Shown: positions 1 through 8,471 of the stretch, one piece after another | How the letters are laid out: each line of letters begins with the position of its first letter | How positions within the stretch are numbered: position 1 is the stretch's first letter | Assembly (NCBI GenBank): GCA_039028975.1 | Contig: JBCCHB010000014.1 | Location: 1-64,000 of the forward strand | DNA from: JAHBNG01 sp039028975 | GTDB lineage: Bacteria; Chloroflexota; Anaerolineae; Caldilineales; Caldilineaceae | Direction: 5' to 3' | Length of the DNA: 64,000 bases | Made by a program: the position numbers and the translations under genes | The notes under the pieces: model-generated | Told to the model about the DNA's origin: nothing | The model's database searches: none | Seen by the model: only the letters and a program-made list of their open reading frames with translations

Positions 1-197
1 CTCTTTCGTTCACGAGAAAATTCAAACCGATTCTCTTCGTACTCTAACTAACATCCCTATCAAATCAACCGCTCCTGACCCTTTACCTACTTTTGGCGTG
101 CCTTAACTTTTTTGGCAAACGTCAGGAACTGCACCCATATCCAGCAGTCTGCTGTATCTAAATGTAGGCCAGGGTAACTTGGCTTTTTCCGCGCCCT

Positions 198-290
198 ATA
201 GATGGCTAGAAAAGATCTGTGCTCCTGACTGGGAATTTTTCGGAATTGATTGGAAGAAAATTGGGACAAGATTTTTCTGGCGAAGTACAT
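198..290. repeat. Family B palindromic element, copy B1
   Basis: Left end GGCTAGAAAAGATCTGTGC and right end GGGACAAGATTTTTCTGGC are imperfect inverted complements. This is the common signature of family B elsewhere in the window. The centre is degenerate. Confidence 0.65.
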
Positions 291-306
291 TGTAAATCGG
301 GATATG

Positions 307-338
307 AAAAGAGCTCCTCCGAACGGAGAAGCTCTTTT
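307..338. terminator. Bidirectional hairpin terminator
   Basis: AAAAGAGCT and AGCTCTTTT arms plus an inner CTCCG/CGGAG pair enclose a tiny loop, with A and T runs at the outer ends. It looks like a Rho-independent terminator usable from either strand. No gene directly abuts it within the window. Confidence 0.6.
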
Positions 339-1048
339 CACTACTACTATATAAACGGCAAAGGAGAGCAGAATGAATAAAATAATAATAAGAATAAATA
401 AAGAAGCTCAATCTCTTTGCGCGGTTACCAAGGGAAGGTGGCCTTCTTACATCCTTTCTTTGGTATGTTTGAAGCTGTTAACTTGAGTACTTCAGGCTTG
501 ATTAAAGATCAGACAAATAATAACGGGATGAGTACAATATTATGCATTCAAGATTATTGGTCAATACGTTTTTCTTCTGTGTCAGGTCGGTTTACCTCGT
601 AGCTTGAAATGATTAGTGCAAGTACCAACAATAGTAAAATTAAAGTGACATTTGACTGCATAAAAATAGCATCCTTTACAAATCCCATCTTTGATAGATA
701 GGCTATTCAGCTCGCTCTATAATAGATAACGTTTCAGATATGGAAAAAGTTACGCTGGTTTCTGTCTAAGTGATTACATAGGTGACAGATATTTACACTT
801 TACCACGATTTCTTCTGACAATCTCGCCTCTTGCCCATCTGAATGTTTATGTCAATTATACGAGTGTAATACACACTGTAAGTCAAATGTCAATGTCTGA
901 TGGAATTATTATACAGTATTCTGATTCGATGTATACAGTACTTTGGTACTATTTGCTTACATCGCAAGCCGCCTCTGCCAAATTAGCTTCGCAAAACCAG
1001 CCAATTTCCACAAAGATAGCTTGCCATTCAGCCTGCTATTGGGGCATC

Positions 1049-3148
1049 TTAATCGGCCGCTATTGCCCGCTCTCGTAATGGACGAACCCTTACCGGGCAA
1101 ACCTTTAATTCTGCTGTTTGGGTTGTTGGATCGTAACCAGATCCAGTCAGGATATTCACAGGGACATCATTAAAGCTAAAGCTACAGAAGACGGTGCCCG
1201 AAGGTGAGCGACGAGTTGACTTGACTTTGACTTCCACTACCCCTCGACGGCTAGCCAGTTCAGCCCAACCACCATCGTGCAGCCCCCATGAATCCACATC
1301 AGCGGGGTTCACTTCCAGCACCTCTTCAGGTAGCAGGTACTCTATCCCGGCAGAGCGTCCTGTTTGGGTACGGGTATGATAGGATTGAAGCCGCCTGCCA
1401 GTGGTTAGCCAAACTGGATATTCGTCGTCAATCGTCTCGGCTGGATCTCGATAGGTAATCTGTTTAAAGAGACCACGACCAATGGGGAACTCATCCTCAT
1501 GGAGACGAGGTGTACCAGGATGCCCTTTGTAAGGAATAGGCCACTGGTATTGTCCACTCTCCGCACTATCCCAATCAACGCCAGCGTAGATGGGTGAGAG
1601 ACGGCAGAGTTCATTGAAGATCTCTTTGGGTGACTCATACTCAAAGCCAGGAATATCAAGACGCCTGGCGATCTGCGAAACGATCCACCAATCAGGCATG
1701 GCTTCACCTGGCGCTTCGACCGCCTTTCGAACGCGTTGAATCCGACGTTCAGTATTAGTAAAGTACCCATCGGTTTCAGCCCAACCTGTGGCAGGCAGAA
1801 CCACATCCGCCAGCTCTGCAGTCTCGGTTAGGAAGATATCAATGACCACGAGATGATCCAAGCTCCTAAGCGCATGTTCACCATGCTTACGATCTGGATC
1901 CGAAACCAGCGTATTTTCCCCATCAATCAACATGGCCCGGATTTGGTCACCGCAAAGCTCCAACGCGGTCACTTTGGTGATACCCTTTTCGGAGTCCATG
2001 GGACGGCCATACTCTTCCTCAAATTTAGACTGATTGGATGGGTCCGTCACTGGCTGGAAGCCCACATAGTTATTGGGCAATGCACCAGCATCGCCGGCAC
2101 CCTGGATATTGTTCTGGCCACGCATGGGATTAATGCCTGTTCCTTCGCGACCAATATTTCCCGTCATTAGTACCAGATTGCACAGGCTCTGAACGTTATC
2201 CACCCCACAAATATGCTCGGTAATCCCTAGCGTATAGTAAATGGCCCCCTTGTCGGTCTCCCCATAGAGGACGGCTGCTGCCTCGATATCCTCTGCTGGA
2301 ACGCCACAGATCTCAGAGGCCCATTCCGGTGTAAACTGCTTGATGTGCTCCAAGAATTCGGTACTGCCCGAGGTGCGAGTCTGAACAAACTCTGTGTCGA
2401 GCAACTCTTCCCTGGCAATCACGTGAGCCATGGCCAAAAGAAGTGCCGTGTCACTGCCGACCCGAATGGGCAGATAGATGTCCGCCTCTTCTGCTAAGCG
2501 GATACGCCTCGGATCAGCGACGATCATCTTGGCACCCCGAGCCAACGCCTTTTTGAGGCGCGTTGCCGCAACAGGATGACATTCGGTCATGTTAGTGCCG
2601 ATGCAGAAGATAACGTCCGGCTTTTCCATGTCCTTCAGTGGATTAGACATGGCGCCACGCCCGATTGTTGCCGCCAGACCGGCGACGGTGGGGGCGTGTC
2701 AGGCACGGCTACAATTATCTATGTAGTGGGTGCCAAAACCTCCTCGGATGAACTTCTGCATGGTGTAAGCTGCTTCATGAGGCGTGCGTCCTGATGCAAC
2801 CCCATAGATGCTCTGGCGACCATGTTGATCTAATGCATTGCGAAAGCCATCAGCAGCCTTGTCCAGCGCATCGTCCCACGAGGCGCGCTGAAGGGTACCA
2901 TCTGCACCACGGACCATAGGGTATTTTAACCTTTCTGGGTGATGGACAAAGTCATAAGCGTACTGACCCTTAATGCAGAGTGCGCCCTCATTGGCTGGCC
3001 CGTCCATGGCAGGCTGAATGCCAATGATGCGGTTGTTCCGCGTCATAATATCGACGGAGCAGCCCACGCCACAGTAACCGCAGACAGAGCGGGTCTTTTT
3101 GATGCCAGCATTGACTAAGGGTTGTTGTTTGGTTGGTATAGAAGCCAT
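1049..3148 (-). CDS. fdhA: Selenocysteine-containing formate dehydrogenase, molybdopterin subunit
   Basis: Catalytic subunit of a formate dehydrogenase, oxidising formate (or reducing CO2) at a bis-molybdopterin Mo/W site. Residues C23, C26, C30 and C58 form the N-terminal [4Fe-4S] motif. An in-frame TGA (2699-2701) falls at residue 150 in the context NCSRA-U-HAPTVAGL, exactly where FdhF enzymes carry Sec followed by His. A conventional gene call would split it into 2699-3199 and 1049-2650. Read through, it is about 699 residues, close to the 715 of E. coli FdhF, and ends with the dinucleotide-binding domain (DPTTQTAELKVCPVRV). The start at 3148 is chosen because GGAAGG lies 9 bases upstream; an in-frame ATG at 3199 overlaps the gene before. 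No selA, selB or selC is in the window. Family and Sec assignment are strong; metal and direction are unknown. Confidence 0.92.
2670..2698 (-). promoter_or_regulatory. SECIS-like hairpin after the fdhA TGA
   Basis: Directly 3' of the TGA the mRNA can form a 6-bp stem, GUCGCC/GGCGGC, around the loop GGUCU. The loop begins 18 bases after the TGA. The E. coli fdhF SECIS has the same GGUCU loop at the same distance. This is the expected SelB recruitment signal, encoded within the ORF. The stem is longer in GC pairs than the E. coli one. Confidence 0.85.
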
Positions 3149-3173
3149 TTGTGGTTTCCTTCCTAAGCTAAGG

Positions 3174-3848
3174 CTACTCATTTCGAGCGAATCGTTCAAG
3201 TCGCTTCTGGATATCTATTAGTATGTCATGAACTTCTTCCGTGTCAGTTTTGCTAAGGTGATTCCTCAACTCAATAAGAAGTTTATCCATATCAGGATTG
3301 TATGCTTGAATCAGCGTTGCTACATCATTCTCATAAATGCCCACCCGCGCGAAGTTTCCTTGGCTATACAGAGAAGGTAAGGCATAGAGCTTGAGCAGTA
3401 TCAGTCCCTCAACGGTGGCACACGGGATTTTGTGTTCAACAAAATGGCCGTCTGTTACGTATTCATTTCGTACGTGTTGAAAGAGTTTATTGTCCGTTAG
3501 CAGCAGATCAATCTGAAGTGACTCAAAGTAGCCACGGGCAAAGTAGGCATTCTGTTCCTCAATCTGGATCTCTGGCACCTTTTTCAACTCGTTAAGTGCC
3601 ATGATCAGGTCGATATCTTCCGTATTGCGTCCTTCTACATACTGGAGCATGGCGATCCCGCCAACAAGAACGTAGTCAATGCCACGTTCGGTCAATAGAT
3701 CAAATAGGGAATCAACGGATTGCAGGAGGGAACCTAAACTCATGACATGCTTGTTACCTAGCGAACTGAGACGCTTAAAATCAAAAGCAACTGCATTTTG
3801 AATCACTTGGCCGATATGAACCCGAGTTGGTGAATTGGTTCGATTCAT
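3174..3848 (-). CDS. Nucleotidyltransferase-like protein (AbiEii/MNT-type fold)
   Basis: 224 residues. The region YVLVGGIAMLQYVEGRNTED followed by IDLI gives the GG and D-x-D pattern of the minimal nucleotidyltransferase fold. A mostly helical C-terminus follows. The substrate is unknown; relatives include AbiEii-type and MNT antitoxin-type proteins. It sits co-directionally between the Fe-S and molybdopterin subunits of the formate dehydrogenase operon, 25 bases upstream of the fdhA start and 22 bases after the Fe-S gene, so it is probably co-transcribed. No HEPN or other partner gene adjoins it. The start is uncertain: neither the first ATG nor the internal ATG at 3743 has a clear ribosome site. 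It may be an insertion into the operon or a recruited accessory gene. Confidence 0.7.
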   Translation of the reverse strand: MNRTNSPTRVHIGQVIQNAVAFDFKRLSSLGNKHVMSLGSLLQSVDSLFDLLTERGIDYVLVGGIAMLQYVEGRNTEDIDLIMALNELKKVPEIQIEEQNAYFARGYFESLQIDLLLTDNKLFQHVRNEYVTDGHFVEHKIPCATVEGLILLKLYALPSLYSQGNFARVGIYENDVATLIQAYNPDMDKLLIELRNHLSKTDTEEVHDILIDIQKRLERFARNE

Positions 3849-3870
3849 ATACCCATTTTACCACACCAGA

Positions 3871-4566
3871 TCAAGCCACTTCGGCAAACCGCAGCGCCTT
3901 TTTGTCGCCTAAGGCCCCCGTCGGGCACGTCTGTACGCACTGACCACAGAACGTACAGGCTGAATCCTTGAGCTGCCCACCAAACTCAGTGGTTATCTGA
4001 GTGTGGAAGCCTCGATTCATGACGCTGATGGCATAGTCACCCTCTTGCTCAGCGCAGACACGCACACAGCGATAACAGGAGATACATTTATTGTAGTCGC
4101 GCAGAATGAAGGGATTGTCATCATCCTCACGGCTGTGGCCCGACTGGGCGCCAGAGAAACGATCTGTGCGTGCATTGTGTTCGTCTATAAGCAGGACGAG
4201 CTCTTGGGAAGAGTAGCCTCGTAGCGGATCCACAGCTAGTCCATCATTTTCAGAGGCAACCATCTCCAACAGAGTCGTTCGGTGTCGCTGAACTCGCTCA
4301 GAACTCGTCGTGACTTTCATACCCGGAGTCGCGTTCATGGTACACGATGCGACAGGATTTTTCGTGCCTTCAATCTCAACCACACAAAGGCGACAGGCTC
4401 CAAATGGCTCTAATCGAGGATCGTAGCAGAGCACAGGCACATTCACCTGCTGTCGTTGGGAAATTTCGTAAATTGTCTCCCCCTCTTGGAAGGGGACTTC
4501 TACCCCATCTATGGTGATAGTATGATTTGAGGTAACCTGCGCTGCACCATTGTTATATTCGCTCAT
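3871..4566 (-). CDS. Formate dehydrogenase iron-sulfur subunit (HoxU/NuoG N-terminal type)
   Basis: 231 residues. The N-terminal [2Fe-2S] domain has C47, C58, C61 and C75. Two C-terminal [4Fe-4S] motifs follow, with C161/C164/C167/C171 and C204/C207/C210/C214. It should wire electrons between the formate site and the flavin subunit. In FdsA-type enzymes this module is fused to the catalytic subunit; here it is separate. The His-Cys3 cluster usual between the 2Fe-2S and 4Fe-4S parts of NuoG is not visible in residues 95-125. The start codon overlaps the stop of the upstream NuoEF-like gene as ATGA, indicating translational coupling. Confidence 0.88.
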   Translation of the reverse strand: MSEYNNGAAQVTSNHTITIDGVEVPFQEGETIYEISQRQQVNVPVLCYDPRLEPFGACRLCVVEIEGTKNPVASCTMNATPGMKVTTSSERVQRHRTTLLEMVASENDGLAVDPLRGYSSQELVLLIDEHNARTDRFSGAQSGHSREDDDNPFILRDYNKCISCYRCVRVCAEQEGDYAISVMNRGFHTQITTEFGGQLKDSACTFCGQCVQTCPTGALGDKKALRFAEVA

Positions 4567-6257
4567 TGTAACGTCCTTATATGTTCTTCCACCTGTTCGG
4601 GGAAAAATCGAACCAAACTCTCAGCCACAAGCGGTGCCGCTACGCCCAAACCACAGGCGCTCACTTCCTTCATGGTAAAGCTGATATCCTCGACTTCTTG
4701 CAGCCAAGTATCCAAATCATCAGGCCCATCACCGTTAAGGCGTTCTGTTAATCGTTGGGTGCCGATGCGGCAAGGGAAGCACTTTCCGCATGATTCATGA
4801 GCAAAGAATTCCATTCCATTGTGGGCCACCTCTACCATATTGCGGCTGTCGTCAAAGACCATAATGCCTGCCGCGCCCAACATAGAGCCATGGGAGCGGA
4901 TGCTCGGTTCATCCAATGTGGCTTCATCGAGCGCATCCCCCGCTAGAAAACCACCAGATAGGCCGGCCATGGTTACAGCCTGAATGGTGCGCCCAGCCAC
5001 CGGACCGCCAGCCCAATCATACAGCAACGTTTTAAGTGGTAGACCAAACGGCACTTCATAATTTCCTGGTCGTTGAATATCGCCGGATAGGCTGATGACC
5101 TTGGTACCGGCTAAGTCACCCAACCCCAAGGATTGGTACCACTCAGCCCCCTTGTTGAGGATTTGGGGAACCGAGACCAGTGTCTCCACATTGTTGATAA
5201 CAGTTGGCTTGTTGTAGAGACCGTGGGTCACCGGATAGGGCGGCTTGTTGCGTGGGAATGGGTGCTTCCCTTCTAAACTGTTGAGCAGCGATGATTCCTC
5301 ACCACAGATGTAAGCACCAGCGCCGCGGCGGATGTAGAGGGCGAAGGAAAAGCTCGTATCTAGAATATTGTTGCCAAGCATTCCTGCATCTCTGGCTTCG
5401 GCTATGGCTTTTTCTAAAATCGATACCGTCTGAGGGTATTCGTACCGTAAATAGATAAAACCTTGGGCCGCACCCGTGGCATAGGCCGCCAGGACCATTC
5501 CTTCAATTAAGGCATGGGGATCGTAATCCATAATGGCTCGATCTTTGAAACAACCTGGCTCGCCCTCATCTGCATTGCAGACAATATACTTTGTCTCGCC
5601 CTCAGCCTCGTGCACCATCTTCCATTTAAGACCCGTGGGAAACCCGGCCCCACCGCGCCCGGCCAATCCACTAGCTGCCAAGAGATCGACCACTTCCATG
5701 GGAGTCATATCCTGAATAGCCTTGCGTAGAGCCACATACCCTCCAGAACCCTCATAGCCATCAATCGTGGCCCGTCCAGGCTCGCGGATCCCTGCAAAGA
5801 TGCATTCCTCTAGACCTCCAGGGTTTGGGGGAGGAAGTAAGGTTGGCTGCTCGGCCAATGTATCAATACTCGTGCCGACTTCTACCGTATGGCCACGCAA
5901 GACAGGACTTGGATCATCGCAGCGACCTGCGCATGGCATGGCTGTTGCCCCCCGCTCGCCAAGCCCCTCCAAAAGCGCTTCGCCCCCTCGTAAGCGGCAA
6001 ATTGGCCCTGTGCAGACACGTGGTGCGCTCTGAGGAGCGGTTACATCTTGGGAAAAGTGGTGGTAGAAGGTAACTGTGCCGTAAAGATCGGCAATGGGGA
6101 TTCGCAGGGCCGTTGCCACATCTTGCATGGCGGTTTCGGAGAGGTACCCATCTCGATCATGGAATTCATGAAGTAGAGGCAATAGGGGTGCTGGCTCATC
6201 CTTCCAGCGAGCAATCAGTTCTTGGTTGGTCGCACTTGTCATGTCTACTCCCGTCAT
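4563..6257 (-). CDS. NuoE-NuoF fusion, NAD(H)-binding diaphorase subunit of formate dehydrogenase
   Basis: 564 residues. Residues 1 to about 130 are a thioredoxin-like [2Fe-2S] NuoE/FdsG domain with C82, C87, C109 and C113. The rest is NuoF/FdsB: GRGGAGFPTGLKW and GAGAYICGEES mark the FMN/NADH site, and ESCGKCFPCRIGT begins the C-terminal [4Fe-4S] motif. It transfers electrons to NAD+ (or accepts them). NuoE and NuoF are separate genes in most complexes, so this is a fusion. It is the first gene of the leftward operon. A second ATG at 6242 also follows a GGGAGTA box, so either start is possible. Repeat A1 begins only 11 bases upstream of the first ATG. Confidence 0.9.
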   Translation of the reverse strand: MTGVDMTSATNQELIARWKDEPAPLLPLLHEFHDRDGYLSETAMQDVATALRIPIADLYGTVTFYHHFSQDVTAPQSAPRVCTGPICRLRGGEALLEGLGERGATAMPCAGRCDDPSPVLRGHTVEVGTSIDTLAEQPTLLPPPNPGGLEECIFAGIREPGRATIDGYEGSGGYVALRKAIQDMTPMEVVDLLAASGLAGRGGAGFPTGLKWKMVHEAEGETKYIVCNADEGEPGCFKDRAIMDYDPHALIEGMVLAAYATGAAQGFIYLRYEYPQTVSILEKAIAEARDAGMLGNNILDTSFSFALYIRRGAGAYICGEESSLLNSLEGKHPFPRNKPPYPVTHGLYNKPTVINNVETLVSVPQILNKGAEWYQSLGLGDLAGTKVISLSGDIQRPGNYEVPFGLPLKTLLYDWAGGPVAGRTIQAVTMAGLSGGFLAGDALDEATLDEPSIRSHGSMLGAAGIMVFDDSRNMVEVAHNGMEFFAHESCGKCFPCRIGTQRLTERLNGDGPDDLDTWLQEVEDISFTMKEVSACGLGVAAPLVAESLVRFFPEQVEEHIRTLQ

Positions 6258-6267
6258 GGCTACTCCC

Positions 6268-6352
6268 TATACTCAGCTTCGTTTGAAAACCGTACATGGG
6301 TACCTCAGATAGAGCTGTGGAAACCTACGGCTTCAAATCGACCTCAGTATAG
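6268..6352 (+). repeat. Family A palindromic element, copy A1
   Basis: 85 bp. It starts TATACTCAGCTTCGTTTGAA and ends CGACCTCAGTATAG, with an inner stem CCGTA/TACGG. It lies immediately upstream of the NuoEF-like start codon, its CAGCT end facing the gene. Confidence 0.85.
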
Positions 6353-7160
6353 TGGGCAACTTTGGTTATTTGGAACAACGCTAGTGGCTACTTGATGACT
6401 GATAAAATAGCTTTCAGCTAATCAGTCGTCAGCGTTCAGCCAGAATTTGACCACATCTCAGAATCTATTTTTATACTTTCCTATATTAGAATAAATATGG
6501 AGACTATCAGGAGTATAATTCGTAGCAATGGCCTATGCCAAATAATATCCATCCCAACTGTTGAGATTGTCCCATATTATGGGATTTAAAATTTAGAGTT
6601 TACCACCAAGCCATTGTTCAAAAGAGAAGACTTCATCGGAATTGACCAAAGCGGAAACGGATCTCGGCCATGGGATAAAGAAGATTTTCAGGATTACCGT
6701 TAAGATAACCCCCTTTGATCTTGAAAATCCGCGTCCTAATATCCTAATTTTTGTCCAAAAGCGGAAGGTGGAGAAAAACCGGGGATTTCAACGGGCTACA
6801 CCATTTTTCTCTCACTGCCTTTAACATCTCTCCCTCTTGCGAAACATGGAGGCGCGCCTCTTTTCTAACCCATTTTAGAACGATTGCATCCTTTGTCAAA
6901 TAAACCCTGCAACAAAATATGCCCTTACATTCACCTTACTTCCCTCGCGTCGTTTTGCATTATTTTTTGAATTCAGCTTATTTATACCCCTCCTGAACTT
7001 CCCATTCGGATCCTTTACAGTTTGATTAATTATGTCTATATGATAAATTACGCAAACATGTTGACAACTCTGAGAACATATAGCACACTATACTCACAAA
7101 AAATTACGCGTATACTTTGAGGCCAAACCCATTCTAACCACATTGGTTCCAAAACCACAC
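6353..7160. other. AT-rich gene-free stretch
   Basis: Between repeat A1 and the transposase remnant no gene, RNA or clear terminator is seen. Short open frames such as 6642-6824 have no supporting features. Confidence 0.5.
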
Positions 7161-7167
7161 AACCGTA

Positions 7168-7490
7168 AGCAATAACGCTTTGACCTAGTCCGTACCCTCC
7201 ATGAAGAGGGGTTTTCTATGCGTGAGATTGGAAGACAACTCCAGATGTCATATCGCAACGTAAGCAAATACGTAAAAGCAAAGAGTTGTCCTTTCTATCC
7301 AAAACAGGTAAAACGGGGCCAGAGTAAGCTTGACCCTTTTCTTGATTATCTCACTTCTCGATGGGAAGCAGGCTGTCACAATACCTTTCAGCTTTTTCGA
7401 GAAATTCAACAGCAAGGTTTCGATGGTTCACGAGGGTTGGTTGCCAGATGGGCCGTTCACCAACCTAAGAACCTTTGTCCCCTAAATTAG
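7168..7490 (+). pseudogene. ISL3-family-like transposase remnant
   Basis: The frame reads RFDLVRTLHEEGFSMREIGR, then a helix-turn-helix-like stretch and LDYLTSRWEAGCHNTFQLF. That resembles the C-terminal HTH region of ISL3-type transposases. An in-frame TAA just precedes it and a stop follows at about 107 residues, so most of the transposase is missing. No terminal repeats or target duplication were identified. Assignment rests on motif recall only. Confidence 0.6.
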
Positions 7491-7654
7491 GGCGAGCCTC
7501 TTTCCATCTCATACAATTCACCTCATACAATATTGTGGTATAATTGGATTGCAGTTCTATGTTGAATGATTCGGCAAGAATATACTGGCAGTCGAGATAA
7601 AGTAACACCGCTATTCGAGAGAAACTATTACTTTATGCAGAGCCTGAGTATACC

Positions 7655-7742
7655 TCGCTAGAAAAGTTCTGTCCTGGCTTTTGCCCTATCTATTCTAGGC
7701 AATTCTGCAATGGGAGGACAGAAAAATTCTGTCCATCTATAT
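7655..7742. repeat. Family B palindromic element, copy B2
   Basis: Starts CGCTAGAAAAGTTCTGTCC and ends GGAGGACAGAAAAATTCTGTC. It ends about 30 bases before the start of the ComB-like gene. An in-frame ATG at 7710 lies inside it. Confidence 0.75.
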
Positions 7743-7772
7743 AAAGCACGCGAACAGCCACATGGAAGTAAG

Positions 7773-8471
7773 ATGAATATCTACCACGCAACTCTAGAAA
7801 CCTGTGGGGGTGCTACAGGTGTCGTTGTCGTTATTGATGTTCTGCGTGCATTTACCACAGCCCCCTTCGCCTTTGATGCGGGTGCGATTGAAATCCTGCC
7901 CGTCGGTACCCTGGAAGAAGCACTTGAACTCAAGAAGCGCTCTCCTGGCTCATTGATCATGGGACATGACGCATCTCGGGATGGATTCGACTATGGCAAC
8001 TCACCTTCTGCGTTGAACGGCGTAAACCTACACGGCAAGCGACTCATTCAGCGAACCGGTGCAGGAACCCAAGGCTTGGTTCTCAATAGAAATGCCCAGT
8101 CTTTACTGGCGGCGAGCTTTGTATGTGCTTCGGCAACAGTGAAATTGATAAAGGAGCTATCGCCAGAAGCCGTTGTCTTTGTTAGCACGACAGACCATGG
8201 TGAGGATCGAGCTTGCGCTGACTATTTGGAGGCCCTGCTTATGGGTCAGCAACCAGATAGCACTCCCTATTTGGATAGGCTTAACAGGGCTGGTCAGTTG
8301 CACATCGATCTGGCAACAAACACAGGTGGCACAACGGAAGAGCAGTTGGCAGAATTCAGAGCCGATATCATATGTGCGGCGCAAATCGACCGATTCGATT
8401 TTGCTTTACTCGTTGAACCAGGTCGCGAACAAAACGGTGAGCCGATGATTATGAAGAAGAAAAGGTGTTGA
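7773..8471 (+). CDS. ComB-like 2-phosphosulfolactate phosphatase family protein
   Basis: 232 residues from ATG 7773, which follows GGAAGTAAG. VVVVIDVLRAFTTAPFAF is the ComB N-terminal motif and GFDYGNSPSALNG the GNSP motif. Classical ComB removes phosphate from 2-phosphosulfolactate. Two normally conserved spots differ here: GHD where GE(R) is usual, and RTGAGTQG in place of TNGT, so this is a divergent subfamily and the substrate is open. No comA or comC is nearby. It overlaps the next gene by seven bases, suggesting coupling and a role in the same pathway. An upstream ATG at 7710 is rejected because it falls in repeat B2. Confidence 0.75.
   Translation: MNIYHATLETCGGATGVVVVIDVLRAFTTAPFAFDAGAIEILPVGTLEEALELKKRSPGSLIMGHDASRDGFDYGNSPSALNGVNLHGKRLIQRTGAGTQGLVLNRNAQSLLAASFVCASATVKLIKELSPEAVVFVSTTDHGEDRACADYLEALLMGQQPDSTPYLDRLNRAGQLHIDLATNTGGTTEEQLAEFRADIICAAQIDRFDFALLVEPGREQNGEPMIMKKKRC

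Larger units (their letters stand above)
1..1048. other. Long non-coding stretch at window start
   Basis: No convincing gene is seen. Short open frames here lack ribosome sites and recognisable protein sequence. The stretch contains one family B palindromic repeat (198-290) and one terminator-like hairpin (307-338). The remainder is AT-rich and unassigned. It lies downstream of the formate dehydrogenase operon, which is read leftwards and stops at 1049. Confidence 0.6.

Noticed and set aside
782..1078. Plus-strand open frame in the first kilobase
   Set aside because: No ribosome site or recognised protein, and overlaps the fdhA end; likely chance.
1049..3199. Two separate or truncated formate dehydrogenase genes (1049-2650 and 2699-3199)
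   Set aside because: The TGA sits exactly at the selenocysteine position with a SECIS-like hairpin at the E. coli spacing, so one gene is the better reading.
7710..7772. Upstream ATG for the ComB-like gene
   Set aside because: It lies in repeat B2 and has no family sequence; ATG 7773 has GGAAGTAAG before it.
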